This document shows positions 7,761 through 18,636 of a stretch of 52,749 bases of DNA, one piece after another. The notes under the pieces are model-generated. The model was not told where the DNA came from and did no database searches. It saw nothing but the letters and a program-made list of their open reading frames with translations. Source of the stretch: Pelomonas aquatica (GTDB lineage: Bacteria > Pseudomonadota > Gammaproteobacteria > Burkholderiales > Burkholderiaceae_C); contig NZ_JAPPUW010000030.1 of assembly GCF_026712205.1 (NCBI RefSeq), positions 1 to 52,749 of the forward strand. The letters run 5' to 3'. Every line of letters begins with the position of its first letter. Positions within the stretch are counted from its first letter, which is position 1. Both the position numbers and the translations under genes were made by a program.

Positions 7761-8897
7761 ATGCAAGAGGTCCCGTCCACTGTCGATGCTGGCGCGCTAC
7801 TGGAGCGTCTGCGCGGCTGGGCGCATGGGCTGGGATTCTCACAGATCGCGGTGGCCGATGTGGACCTCAGCAGCGCCGAGCCCGGCCTGCAGGCCTGGCT
7901 GGACGCCGGCCACCACGGCCGCATGCACTACATGGCCGCGCATGGCCTGAAGCGCGCACGCCCGGCCGAGCTGGTGCCGGGCACGCTGCGCGTCGTCACG
8001 GCGCGCATGGACTATCTGCCGCAGGGCACCGGGCCGGGCTGGCAGGCCGTCGAATGGGTCGGCCTGGCGCGACCGGAGCAGGCGCAAATCTCCATCTATG
8101 CCCGCGGCCGGGACTATCACAAGGTCATGCGCCAGCGGCTGCAGAAGCTCGCCGACCTGCTGCAGGCGGACGTGGGGCCCTGCGGCCACCGCGTGTTCAC
8201 CGACTCGGCGCCGGTGCTGGAGGTGGAGCTGGCCGCGCGCTCGGGCCTGGGCTGGCGCGGCAAGCACACGCTGACGCTGCACCGCGAGGCCGGCTCGATG
8301 TTCTTCCTCGGCGAGATCTTCATCGACCTGGCCCTGCCGCTCACGGAGGCCGTCAGCGCACACTGCGGCGAGTGCCGCGCCTGCATCGACGTCTGCCCGA
8401 CGGCGGCCATCACCGCGCCCTACCGCGTCGATGCGCGGCGCTGCATCTCCTACCTGACCATCGAGCACGACGGTCCCATCCCCGTGGAACTGCGCCCGTT
8501 GCTGGGCAACCGCGTCTACGGCTGCGACGACTGCCAACTGGCCTGCCCGTGGAACAAATTCGCGCAGCCCGCCGTGCTGGCCGACTTCGACGTGCGCCCG
8601 GGCATGGCGGGCGCGACCATCGCCGAGCTGCTGGCCTGGAGCGAAGCCGAGTTCCTGCGCCGCACCGAGGGCTCGGCCATCCGCCGCATCGGCTTCGAGC
8701 GCTGGCAGCGCAACCTCGCGGTGGCGGCCGGCAACGCGCTGCGCGCGCGCGACGACGCCCCGCTGCGCGCGGCGCTGCAGCGGGCGGGGCAGGGCGCCGG
8801 CGCGGTCGTTGCGGAGCACATCGCCTGGGCCTTGTCCGCGCCGGCGGCCCCAGCGGCGTTATCGTCCGGCCCGCAGTCCGTTGGAGCTATTGAATGA
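7761..8897 (+). CDS. queG: Epoxyqueuosine reductase QueG
   Basis: A cobalamin- and iron-sulfur-dependent enzyme that reduces epoxyqueuosine to queuosine in tRNA (GUN anticodons), the last pathway step. The 378-residue protein shows two [4Fe-4S] cysteine sets: C202, C205, C208, C212 (HCGECRACIDVCP), and C228 with C255, C258, C262 (GCDDCQLACPWN). D148 in FTDSAPVLE matches the family's proposed proton donor. Cytoplasmic; no membrane segment. It is divergent from tsaE and overlaps the following gene by four bases (ATGA). Confidence 0.94.
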   Translation: MQEVPSTVDAGALLERLRGWAHGLGFSQIAVADVDLSSAEPGLQAWLDAGHHGRMHYMAAHGLKRARPAELVPGTLRVVTARMDYLPQGTGPGWQAVEWVGLARPEQAQISIYARGRDYHKVMRQRLQKLADLLQADVGPCGHRVFTDSAPVLEVELAARSGLGWRGKHTLTLHREAGSMFFLGEIFIDLALPLTEAVSAHCGECRACIDVCPTAAITAPYRVDARRCISYLTIEHDGPIPVELRPLLGNRVYGCDDCQLACPWNKFAQPAVLADFDVRPGMAGATIAELLAWSEAEFLRRTEGSAIRRIGFERWQRNLAVAAGNALRARDDAPLRAALQRAGQGAGAVVAEHIAWALSAPAAPAALSSGPQSVGAIE

Positions 8898-9502
8898 CCC
8901 TGTCCATCCGTCGTCGTCACGCCGCCGCCCTCGCCCTGGCCGCGGCGGCCTCGCTGCCGGCCCAGGCCGCGCAGTACGAGGGGCAGGAGTTTCCGGACAC
9001 GTTGCAGCTGTCCGGCGCCACGCTGCAACTCAACGGCGTCGGCGCCAAGGTGTTCGTCATGCGCTATTCGGCCTATCTGGGCGCGCTCTATCTGCCCCAC
9101 AAGGCCGGCACGCCCGATGCGATCTACGCACAGGCCGGCCCCAAGCGCATGGAGTTGCGCATCACCATCCCCTTCGTCAAGGACGTGTCGACCCAGGAGT
9201 TCGTGAAGGCCATCAACAAGGGCGTGGAGCGCAACTGCACCGAGGCCGAGCAGGCCGCCGTGGCCGAGCGCGTGAAGCAGTTCAACGCCACCATCGGCGA
9301 TGTGGGCCGGGTGAAGAAGGGCGACGTGCTGGCCATCGACTACCTGCCCGCCCAGGGCGGCACGGTTCTTTCGGTCAACGGCAAGGTCTGGGGCAAGCCC
9401 ATCGAGGGGCAGGACTTCTACACGGCATTCCTGAAGGTCTTCATCGGCGATCACAGCAGCGACTCCCGGCTGCGCACCCGGCTGCTGGGCCAGCCGGGCT
9501 AG
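8894..9502 (+). CDS. Periplasmic chalcone isomerase-like protein
   Basis: A 202-residue protein with a signal peptide (about residues 1-27, cut near AQAA-QYEG) and a chalcone isomerase-like fold. Family features are the start LQLNGVGAKVFVMRYSAYLGALYLP, the central ITIPFVKDVS and the end FYTAFLKVFIGD. Bacterial members are of unknown function and are not expected to act on flavonoids. Translational coupling to queG (ATGA overlap) is noteworthy, because one protein is cytoplasmic and the other exported. The domain assignment is fairly sure; the role is unknown. Confidence 0.82.
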   Translation: MTLSIRRRHAAALALAAAASLPAQAAQYEGQEFPDTLQLSGATLQLNGVGAKVFVMRYSAYLGALYLPHKAGTPDAIYAQAGPKRMELRITIPFVKDVSTQEFVKAINKGVERNCTEAEQAAVAERVKQFNATIGDVGRVKKGDVLAIDYLPAQGGTVLSVNGKVWGKPIEGQDFYTAFLKVFIGDHSSDSRLRTRLLGQPG

Positions 9503-9535
9503 CATGGCCGTATAAAAAACCAGGAGACCGACCCC

Positions 9536-10501
9536 ATGCAACGCCGTTCCGTCCTCCAAGCCGCAGCCCTCGCCGGGCTGAGCCCGCTCGCCCGGGCCGA
9601 TGCCTACCCGAGCAGGACGGTGCGCCTCATCGTGCCCTTCGCGCCGGGCGGCACGACGGACATCATTGCCCGCATCGTGTCGGAGCGCATGCAGGGCCTG
9701 CTGGGCCAGACCATGGTGGTGGACAACCGGGCCGGCGGTGGCGGCATCGTCGGCGCCACCGAGATCGCCCGCGCCGCGCCCGACGGCTACACGCTGGGCG
9801 TGGCGACCGTCTCGACGACGGCCGCCAACCCCGCCATCAACCCGCGCATCAGCTACAACCCGCTGACGGACTTCACGCCCATCATCAACATCGCGGCTAC
9901 GCCCAACGTGATCGCCGTGCATCCGAGCTTCCCGGCGCGCGACTACAAGGGCTTCGTCGCGGAACTCAGGAAGAACCCCGCCAAGCACAGCTACGCGACC
10001 TCGGGCACCGGCGGCATCGGCCATCTACAGATGGAGCTCTACAAGACGCTGGCCGGCGTCTTCGTGCTGCACATCCCCTACCGCGGCGCCGGCCCGGCGC
10101 TGAACGACACGGTGGCCGGCCAGGTGCCGATGATCTTCGACAACCTGCCCTCGGCGCTGCCCTTCATCCGCGATGGCCGGCTGATCCCCATCGTCGTCGC
10201 GGCGCCGCAGCGCGTGGCTGCCCTGCCCAATGTGCCGACCTTCAGGGAGATCGGGCTGGAGCCGGTCAACCGCATGGCCTACTACGGCATCCACGGGCCC
10301 AAGGGCCTGCCGCGGGAGGTCGTCGACAAGGTCAACGCCGCGGTCAGGAAGGCCGTGGAGATGCCCGACGTGAAGAAGCGCATCGAGGACACGGGCTCCA
10401 TCATCATCGCCAACACGCCCGAGCAGTTCGCCGCGCAGATCGCGGCCGAGCTGGACGTGTACAAGAAAGTTGTCGCCCAGCAGAAGCTCAAGCTTGATTG
10501 A
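9536..10501 (+). CDS. Tripartite tricarboxylate transporter (Bug family) substrate-binding protein
   Basis: Periplasmic solute-binding protein of the Bug/TctC family, 321 residues, with a signal peptide ending around [10 protein letters not shown]. The family signatures are the [12 protein letters not shown] motif near the mature N-terminus, [13 protein letters not shown], and the DGYTLG and [10 protein letters not shown] segments. No TctA/TctB membrane subunits are nearby, as is usual for the many orphan Bug proteins of Burkholderiales, so the ligand (often a carboxylate) cannot be predicted. AGGAGA sits upstream of the ATG, with a TATAAA-like box just before it. Confidence 0.9.
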   Translation: MQRRSVLQAAALAGLSPLARADAYPSRTVRLIVPFAPGGTTDIIARIVSERMQGLLGQTMVVDNRAGGGGIVGATEIARAAPDGYTLGVATVSTTAANPAINPRISYNPLTDFTPIINIAATPNVIAVHPSFPARDYKGFVAELRKNPAKHSYATSGTGGIGHLQMELYKTLAGVFVLHIPYRGAGPALNDTVAGQVPMIFDNLPSALPFIRDGRLIPIVVAAPQRVAALPNVPTFREIGLEPVNRMAYYGIHGPKGLPREVVDKVNAAVRKAVEMPDVKKRIEDTGSIIIANTPEQFAAQIAAELDVYKKVVAQQKLKLD

Positions 10502-11369
10502 CCCCGGCATCGAGTCCTTCATCGAGTCGCTCTGGCTGGAAGACGGCCTGAGCGCCAACACGCAGGCGGCCTACCGGCGCGACCTGAACGCGCTGGCCGC
10601 CTTTCTGGCACCGGCGCCGCTGGATGCCTGCACCGAGCAGCGGCTGTTCGAATACGCCGTCGCCCGGCCCGCCGGCAAGGCGACCAGTGCGAACCGGCGG
10701 CTGTCGGTCTTCAAGCGCTATTTCCGCTGGGCGCTGCGCGAGGGCCGCATCGCCGTTGACCCGACGCTCAAGCTCACGGCGGCCAAGCAGCCACTGCGCG
10801 TTCCCAAGCTGCTCAGCGAAGTACAGGTTTCGGCGCTGCTCGCGGCGCCGGACGTGGACACGCCGCTGGGCCTGCGCGACCGCGCGATGCTGGAGCTGAT
10901 GTATGCCAGCGGCCTGCGCGTCAGCGAACTCGTCACGCTGAAGAGTGCCCATGTCGCCTTCAAGGACGCCGTGCTGCACATCACCGGCAAGGGCAGCAAG
11001 AGCCGCATCGTGCCCTTCGGCGAGCATGCGAGCGACTGGCTGGCGCGCTATCTGCGCGAGGCGCGCGCCGCGATCCTGGCCGGGCAGAGCAGCGACGACC
11101 TTTTCGTCACCGCCCGCGGCGCCGGCATGACGCGGCAGATGTTCTGGACGCTGATCAAGCGCCATGCGCTGGCGGCCGGCATCTCGGTGCCGCTGTCGCC
11201 GCACACGCTGCGCCACGCCTTCGCGACCCATCTGCTCAACCATGGTGCGGACCTGCGCGCCGTGCAGCTGCTGCTGGGGCATGCCGACCTGTCGACGACG
11301 CAGATCTACACCCATGTGGCGCGCGAGCGCCTCAAGGCGCTGCACGCCGAGCACCATCCGCGCGGCTAG
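10470..11369 (+). CDS. xerD: Site-specific tyrosine recombinase XerD
   Basis: Chromosome-dimer resolution recombinase acting with XerC at dif under FtsK control. It has 299 residues from the TTG at 10470; a TTG at 10494 fits the E. coli N-terminus better and is equally possible. The SAM-like domain carries the XerD-type [15 protein letters not shown] start. The catalytic set, in the long numbering, is R150, K174, H245, R248, H271 and nucleophile Y280 (TQIYTH). Either start overlaps the end of the Bug gene, by 32 or 8 bases. Xer rather than phage integrase is supported by the compact length and the N-terminal similarity. Confidence 0.9.
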   Translation: MSPSRSSSLIDPGIESFIESLWLEDGLSANTQAAYRRDLNALAAFLAPAPLDACTEQRLFEYAVARPAGKATSANRRLSVFKRYFRWALREGRIAVDPTLKLTAAKQPLRVPKLLSEVQVSALLAAPDVDTPLGLRDRAMLELMYASGLRVSELVTLKSAHVAFKDAVLHITGKGSKSRIVPFGEHASDWLARYLREARAAILAGQSSDDLFVTARGAGMTRQMFWTLIKRHALAAGISVPLSPHTLRHAFATHLLNHGADLRAVQLLLGHADLSTTQIYTHVARERLKALHAEHHPRG

Positions 11370-11522
11370 AAAGCTGTCGCCTGCGCGTCAGGGCCGCGGG
11401 TTCAGCCAAGGCCGCCTTCGTCGATTGGTATCAAACCTGTCGGCGGCCCACAACACCGGGGCGCGCGGCGGCCTGCTCCGGGGGCAAACTCGGCCGCCAT
11501 CAAAATGCTTCACGGAGTTGCC

Positions 11523-13889
<2,367 letters not shown>

Positions 13890-13897
13890 CGCGCAGC

Positions 13898-13919
13898 GGG
13901 CCCGCCGGGAGGCGGGCCC
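13898..13919 (+). terminator. Strong hairpin after the TonB-dependent receptor
   Basis: A perfect nine-base stem, GGGCCCGCC with GGCGGGCCC around the loop GGGA, begins eight bases after the stop codon. It lacks a clean T-tract (TCGTCC follows), so termination may be partial. Confidence 0.6.
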
Positions 13920-13946
13920 TCGTCCGGGGCCGACGACAATGCGGCC

Positions 13947-14549
13947 ATGGACCACAGCTTCCTCTCCGCCCTGATCCTGCTGCTGCTGGTGCTCGACCCG
14001 CTCGGCAGCCTGCCCATCTTCATCCCCATCATGCGCGCGGTGCCCAAGGAGCGCCGCACGCGCGTGGCCGTGCGCGAGGTGGGCATCGCCTTCTGCGTGC
14101 TGTTCGCCTTCATGTTCGTCGGCGACAGCTTCCTGCAGGTCATGCACCTGTCGGAGCGCTCGCTGGAGGTGGCCGGCGGCGTGATCCTGATGATCATCGC
14201 CATTCGCATGATCTTCGGCAGCTCGGGCGAGTCGGCCTACGGCCTGGAGGCGGGCAAGGAGCCGCTGATCTTCCCGCTGGCCGTGCCGCTGCTGGCCGGC
14301 CCGTCGGCGATGGCCACCGTGCTGCTGCTGGCCTCGCGCCAGCCGGACCGCATCTACGAATGGATAGGCGCGCTCAGCGCCGCGATGCTGATCTCGGGCC
14401 TGACGCTGGTGATGGCCGACCGCATCCGCAAGCTGCTGGGCGATTCCGTCGTGTCGGCCATCGAGAAGCTGATGGGCCTGGTGCTGACGGCGATCGCGGT
14501 CGAGATGGTGCTGGCCGGCCTGAAACGCTACTTCATCGGCGGGTTGTGA
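13947..14549 (+). CDS. MarC/YhgN family inner-membrane protein
   Basis: A 200-residue protein with about six hydrophobic segments. The family signature LLLVLDPLGSLPIF lies near the N-terminus, with FPLAVPLLAGPSAM as the internal repeat of the same motif. MarC-family proteins were once thought to be multidrug-related but have no established function; transport is plausible. It is a single gene between two hairpins. Confidence 0.87.
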   Translation: MDHSFLSALILLLLVLDPLGSLPIFIPIMRAVPKERRTRVAVREVGIAFCVLFAFMFVGDSFLQVMHLSERSLEVAGGVILMIIAIRMIFGSSGESAYGLEAGKEPLIFPLAVPLLAGPSAMATVLLLASRQPDRIYEWIGALSAAMLISGLTLVMADRIRKLLGDSVVSAIEKLMGLVLTAIAVEMVLAGLKRYFIGGL

Positions 14550-14555
14550 GTTCCC

Positions 14556-14576
14556 GCCGGCCGGCAAGCGGCCGGT
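14556..14576. terminator. Bidirectional hairpin between marC-family gene and small basic gene
   Basis: An eight-base stem (14556-14563 with 14569-14576, including one G-T pair) encloses the loop GCAAG. It lies between two convergent genes. No T-run is visible, so this is a structural call only. Confidence 0.45.
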
Positions 14577-14581
14577 CGGGC

Positions 14582-14731
14582 TTACTTGTTCTTCAGCTTG
14601 GCTTCCTTGCCCTTGGGCATCACCGAGGTCATCGGCGCCACCGGGCGGTCGGAGCCGGCCGTCTTGCCGGGGGCGGCATCCTTCTTGGGCTTCTTCGTCA
14701 TCTTGTTGCTGCGCTGTTCGTGGTTGGCCAT
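14582..14731 (-). CDS. Small basic Lys-rich protein (49 residues), easily missed
   Basis: A short frame begins MANHEQRSNKMTKKPKKDAA and ends in a run of Lys residues (AKLKNK) before TAA. GGAGG is placed five bases before the ATG, an excellent ribosome binding site. The protein is soluble, strongly basic and probably disordered, with no signal peptide. Similar short proteins beginning MAN-EQR-NK-KKPKKD are, from memory, widespread in Burkholderiales, but no function is known to me. Nucleic-acid or ribosome binding would fit the charge. Confidence 0.72.
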   Translation of the reverse strand: MANHEQRSNKMTKKPKKDAAPGKTAGSDRPVAPMTSVMPKGKEAKLKNK

Positions 14732-14766
14732 GAGTCCTCCGTGCAAAGGGATTGAAGTAGACCGGA

Positions 14767-15318
14767 CTATGCCTCAGCGTCGTACTTCGCCTTGGCCGGG
14801 CTCGCGGCCCATTGCGCGGCCGTGACGTCGTAGCGCCTGCAGTCCATGTCGTACCAGCGGCCCAGGCCGGTGAAGCGCATGCCCAGGCGCTCCATGACGG
14901 TGGAGGAGGGCGTGTTCCCGGGCTGGCAGACGGCGCAGACCCGGTCGGGCTTCAGGCTGCTGAAGGCCCAGCCCACCATATGGCGGGCCGCCTCGCTGGC
15001 ATAGCCCTGGCCCCAGGCATCCTGGCGCAGCCGCCATCCGGTTTCCAGCGGGCCCTGAGGGTCGCGGTTCAGGTGCTGGATGCAGCCGCAGCCGATCAGC
15101 TCGCCGTCGTCGCGGCGGACGAAGGCCCACCAGGAATAGCCGAACTCGGCCCAGCGCGCCTTCACGCGGTCGATCATGGACTGCGTGTCCTCCGGCGTGT
15201 CGGGCCGGCCGGTGATGTAGCGCATGACGACCGGGTCGCGGTTCAGGCGGTGCAGGCCGTCGAAATGGCGGTCTTGCAGCGGTTCGAGGCGCAGGCGGGG
15301 CGTGGTCAGCAGTGTCAT
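14767..15318 (-). CDS. GNAT N-acetyltransferase (RimJ/RimL-like)
   Basis: A 183-residue acetyl-CoA-dependent N-acetyltransferase. It starts with the RimJ/RimL-type TPRLRLEPL segment. It contains the acetyl-CoA-binding WGQGYASEAARHMVGWAF, corresponding to the Q/RxxGxG/A loop, then the terminal MERLGMRF motif that precedes the last strand. The acceptor (ribosomal protein N-terminus, small amine or antibiotic) cannot be told from sequence. It faces away from aceA across a roughly 270-base intergenic region. Confidence 0.88.
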   Translation of the reverse strand: MTLLTTPRLRLEPLQDRHFDGLHRLNRDPVVMRYITGRPDTPEDTQSMIDRVKARWAEFGYSWWAFVRRDDGELIGCGCIQHLNRDPQGPLETGWRLRQDAWGQGYASEAARHMVGWAFSSLKPDRVCAVCQPGNTPSSTVMERLGMRFTGLGRWYDMDCRRYDVTAAQWAASPAKAKYDAEA

Positions 15319-15449
15319 GGGTGGTCCGGGCCGATGCCGGCGATTCTGGTCGGGTTGACTCTCACGATTCGAAAGTCATCTTCCACATCATGGGAGTTGT
15401 CTCATGCTGCGCCGCCGCAATATTTCTCATTATGGTGAATTGCATTTTG

Positions 15450-15475
15450 TGATTTGAAAAACTGAAGTCAAATCA
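15450..15475. promoter_or_regulatory. Inverted repeat TGATTTGA-N10-TCAAATCA upstream of aceA
   Basis: Perfect eight-base arms (15450-15457 and 15468-15475) lie in a strongly AT-rich island that stands out from the surrounding DNA, 113 bases before the aceA start. The geometry suits a dimeric regulator. Which protein binds is unknown. Confidence 0.5.
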
Positions 15476-15500
15476 TTGTTTTTAAACATGAAAGTTTTTT

Positions 15501-15514
15501 GTCTTATATAAGAC
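15501..15514. promoter_or_regulatory. 14-bp perfect palindrome GTCTTATATAAGAC in the aceA promoter
   Basis: The sequence reads identically on both strands. It matches the general GT-Nx-AC layout of GntR-family operators with a TA-rich centre. It sits within the likely core promoter of aceA, next to a long T-run, so binding would be expected to repress. The regulator is an inference; the HutC-type GntR protein encoded at 36606 is one candidate. Confidence 0.55.
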
Positions 15515-15587
15515 TTGGGCCTTCCGCGAGGCAGAGGAGAGGCTTAGGCTTGAGCCATCGGTTTTCGATGTTTTGCAAGGAGCTTCC

Positions 15588-16886
<1,299 letters not shown>

Positions 16887-16888
16887 GC

Positions 16889-17098
16889 GCGACCGAGGAC
16901 AGCACCTGCGTGCTGTCCGACGCGCGCTCAAGGGCCGGCGATGTCTCGCATCGCTGGCGCGGCCTGCAAGGCTGGGTGCGACCGAGGACAGCACCTGCGT
17001 GCTGTCCGACGCGTGCTCAAGGGCCGGCGATGTCCCGCATCGCTGGCGTGGCCTGCAGGACGGCTGAGCGCGACGGAGGACGGCGCCTGCTGCCGTCC
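16889..17098 (+). ncRNA. 89-bp tandem repeats with hairpins downstream of aceA (possible RNA array)
   Basis: Unit 1 is 16889-16977, unit 2 is 16978-17069, and a shorter diverged third copy begins at 17070. Each full unit holds a nine-base stem (GGACAGCAC, loop CTGC, GTGCTGTCC; 16897-16918 and 16986-17007) and a second stem GCGATG/CATCGC (16938-16954 in unit 1). The third copy keeps the first stem as GGACGGC/GCCGTCC (17078-17098), with a matched A-to-G and T-to-C change. Within the aligned core, the few substitutions between units 1 and 2 fall outside these stems. The 89-base period is not a multiple of three, so a repeated protein is unlikely. It may be an aceA 3' UTR element or a separate small RNA. 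Confidence 0.55.
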
Positions 17099-17156
17099 GG
17101 CGCGATGAGCGACAAGTCCGATTGATCAGAGTCAGCTTCAACTCCTGACTTTTACG

Positions 17157-17179
17157 GCCCGCCTCGGCGGGTCTTTTTT
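17157..17179 (+). terminator. Rho-independent terminator after aceA and the repeat array
   Basis: Stem CCCGC/GCGGG (17158-17162 with 17167-17171) has the loop CTCG and is followed by TCTTTTTTAT. This is the strongest intrinsic terminator in the region. It would end both the aceA transcript and any RNA made from the repeats. Confidence 0.85.
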
Positions 17180-17505
17180 ATGGCGCGCCCGGCACGGCGC
17201 AGCGACTCGGAGGCGAAGGTTCTCCACCCGCCCGGCAAGGGGAATGGTGGCCAAAGGCAAGGGTTTCGTGGACGGCTGCGGGTCTGGGGGAAGTCCGATG
17301 GCAAGGCGCCGGCCCGACGACCAGGAAGCAGGCCGACGGTGGCCGCGGCGGCCGGGCCCGCCCCGCCAAGCCTTCACACGCCTGTCCATCCGCCGCGGCG
17401 CGGTGATCGCATGGCAGCTCTGTCACGCGGCTTGATTACAGTGCGCGGCCAGGTCGGGCGCGGGGTTCGGCCCCCATCCCATCCCACCGTTTGCGAATTC
17501 CCACA
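17180..17505 (+). other. 326-base leader of the RND efflux operon, unassigned structure
   Basis: There is no convincing gene on either strand. The DNA has many paired segments, for example CCACC (17224-17228) with GGTGG (17246-17250). It also has purine-rich single-strand candidates (GGGGAAT, GGGGGAAGTCCG, CCAGGAAGCAGGCC) of the kind seen in large riboswitch leaders. I could not fit it to any class, including cobalamin, NiCo, yybP-ykoY or guanidine. The promoter is probably in the last 100 bases or just after the terminator. Confidence 0.35.
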
Positions 17506-18636
17506 GTGAAGAGATTGACTCATCGGCCGGCGTGGCGGGCCTGGCGCCGATGCCTGGCGGGGGCCGCCGCCGCCGGGCTGCTGCTGGGCGCCGCGATGGC
17601 CGTCGCCGGGCCGGGGCTGCTGGTGCGCAAGGGCGACGCGCTTTTCGTTCCCGAAGGTTCGCCGCTGCGCGCGCGCATCGCCGTGGACACGGTCCGGACG
17701 GCCGGCCTGCCGCACGAGCTCAGCGTGCCCGCCGTCGTCGAGGCCGACCCGGCGAGCTCCTTCCAGGTGCTGGCGCCGCTGTCCGGCAAGGTGGTGGAGC
17801 TCAAGGTCAAGGTCGGCGACACGGTGCGCAAGGGCCAGGTGCTGGCTCTGCTGCAGTCGTCGGACCTGCTGCAGGCCGCCAGCGATGCGGCCAAGGCGCG
17901 CGACCAGCGCAGCCTGGCGAAAAAGGCGCTGGAGCGTGCGCGCCAGGTGCAGCTCGCCGGCGGCAGTGCCGAGAAGGACGTGGAGGCCGCGCAGAGCCAG
18001 CTGACCCAGGCCCAGGCCGAGCTGGACCGCGCCGAGGGCCGGCTCAAGGCGCTGGGCCTCGCGCCCGATGCCGAACCCGGGCATGCGCGGCTCGTCGTGC
18101 AGGCGCCGACCTCGGGCTCGGTGAACAGCCTGTCGGTCGGCGTCGGCAGTGTCGTGAACGACCTGACCGCGCCGCTGCTGACGATGGTGAACCTCGAATC
18201 GGTCTACCTCACGGCCCTGGTGCCCGAGGCCTGGCTGGCCCAGATCAAGGTGGGCGCGTCGCTGCAGGCCACGGTGAACGCCTATCCCGACCAGCCCATC
18301 AAGGCGGCGGTGCAGTCCATCGCCAGCGTGGTCGAGGCCGACACGCGGCGCACCCGCGTGCGGACCCGGGTGCCGAACGCCGACGGCCGCCTGCGCCCGA
18401 ACATGTTCGCGACGGTGAAGTTCGCGGTGACGCAGCCCGTGCAGCCCGTCGTGCCCCAGTCCGCCCTGGTCATGAACAACGACCAGGTGCTGGTGTTCGT
18501 CGAGTCGTCGCCCTGGACCTTCAAGCCGCGCGTCGTGCTGCTGGGCAGCGAGGACGGCAGCCAGGTGCGCGTGCGCAGCGGCCTGAACGGCGGCGAGCGC
18601 GTCGTGGTGCGTGGCGGTGTGCTGCTGAATGATTAA
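17506..18636 (+). CDS. RND efflux periplasmic adaptor (CzcB/CusB-like membrane fusion protein)
   Basis: A 376-residue membrane fusion protein linking the inner-membrane pump to the outer-membrane channel. It has one N-terminal hydrophobic segment (about 15-40), a barrel-sandwich half motif (VLAPLSGKVVELKVKVGDTVRKGQVLALL), an alpha-helical hairpin rich in Ala/Gln/Glu (about 130-185), the second lipoyl half (VQAPTSGSVNSLSVGVGS) and a C-terminal beta-barrel. No Met-rich or His-rich metal-binding extension is present. The start is taken as GTG 17506; no strong ribosome binding site is seen, and a TTG at 17491 is possible. It overlaps the pump gene by eight bases. Confidence 0.88.
   Translation: MKRLTHRPAWRAWRRCLAGAAAAGLLLGAAMAVAGPGLLVRKGDALFVPEGSPLRARIAVDTVRTAGLPHELSVPAVVEADPASSFQVLAPLSGKVVELKVKVGDTVRKGQVLALLQSSDLLQAASDAAKARDQRSLAKKALERARQVQLAGGSAEKDVEAAQSQLTQAQAELDRAEGRLKALGLAPDAEPGHARLVVQAPTSGSVNSLSVGVGSVVNDLTAPLLTMVNLESVYLTALVPEAWLAQIKVGASLQATVNAYPDQPIKAAVQSIASVVEADTRRTRVRTRVPNADGRLRPNMFATVKFAVTQPVQPVVPQSALVMNNDQVLVFVESSPWTFKPRVVLLGSEDGSQVRVRSGLNGGERVVVRGGVLLND

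Noticed and set aside
17180-17505. Cobalamin riboswitch ahead of the RND operon
   Set aside because: GGGGAAT and CCAGGAAGCAGGCC look similar to parts of that class, but the order and spacing do not fit, and no box matching CCGCCACTGT was found.
17180-17509. 109-codon frame in the RND leader
   Set aside because: Irregular composition (Arg/Pro-rich), no family, weak start, and it overlaps the adaptor start.
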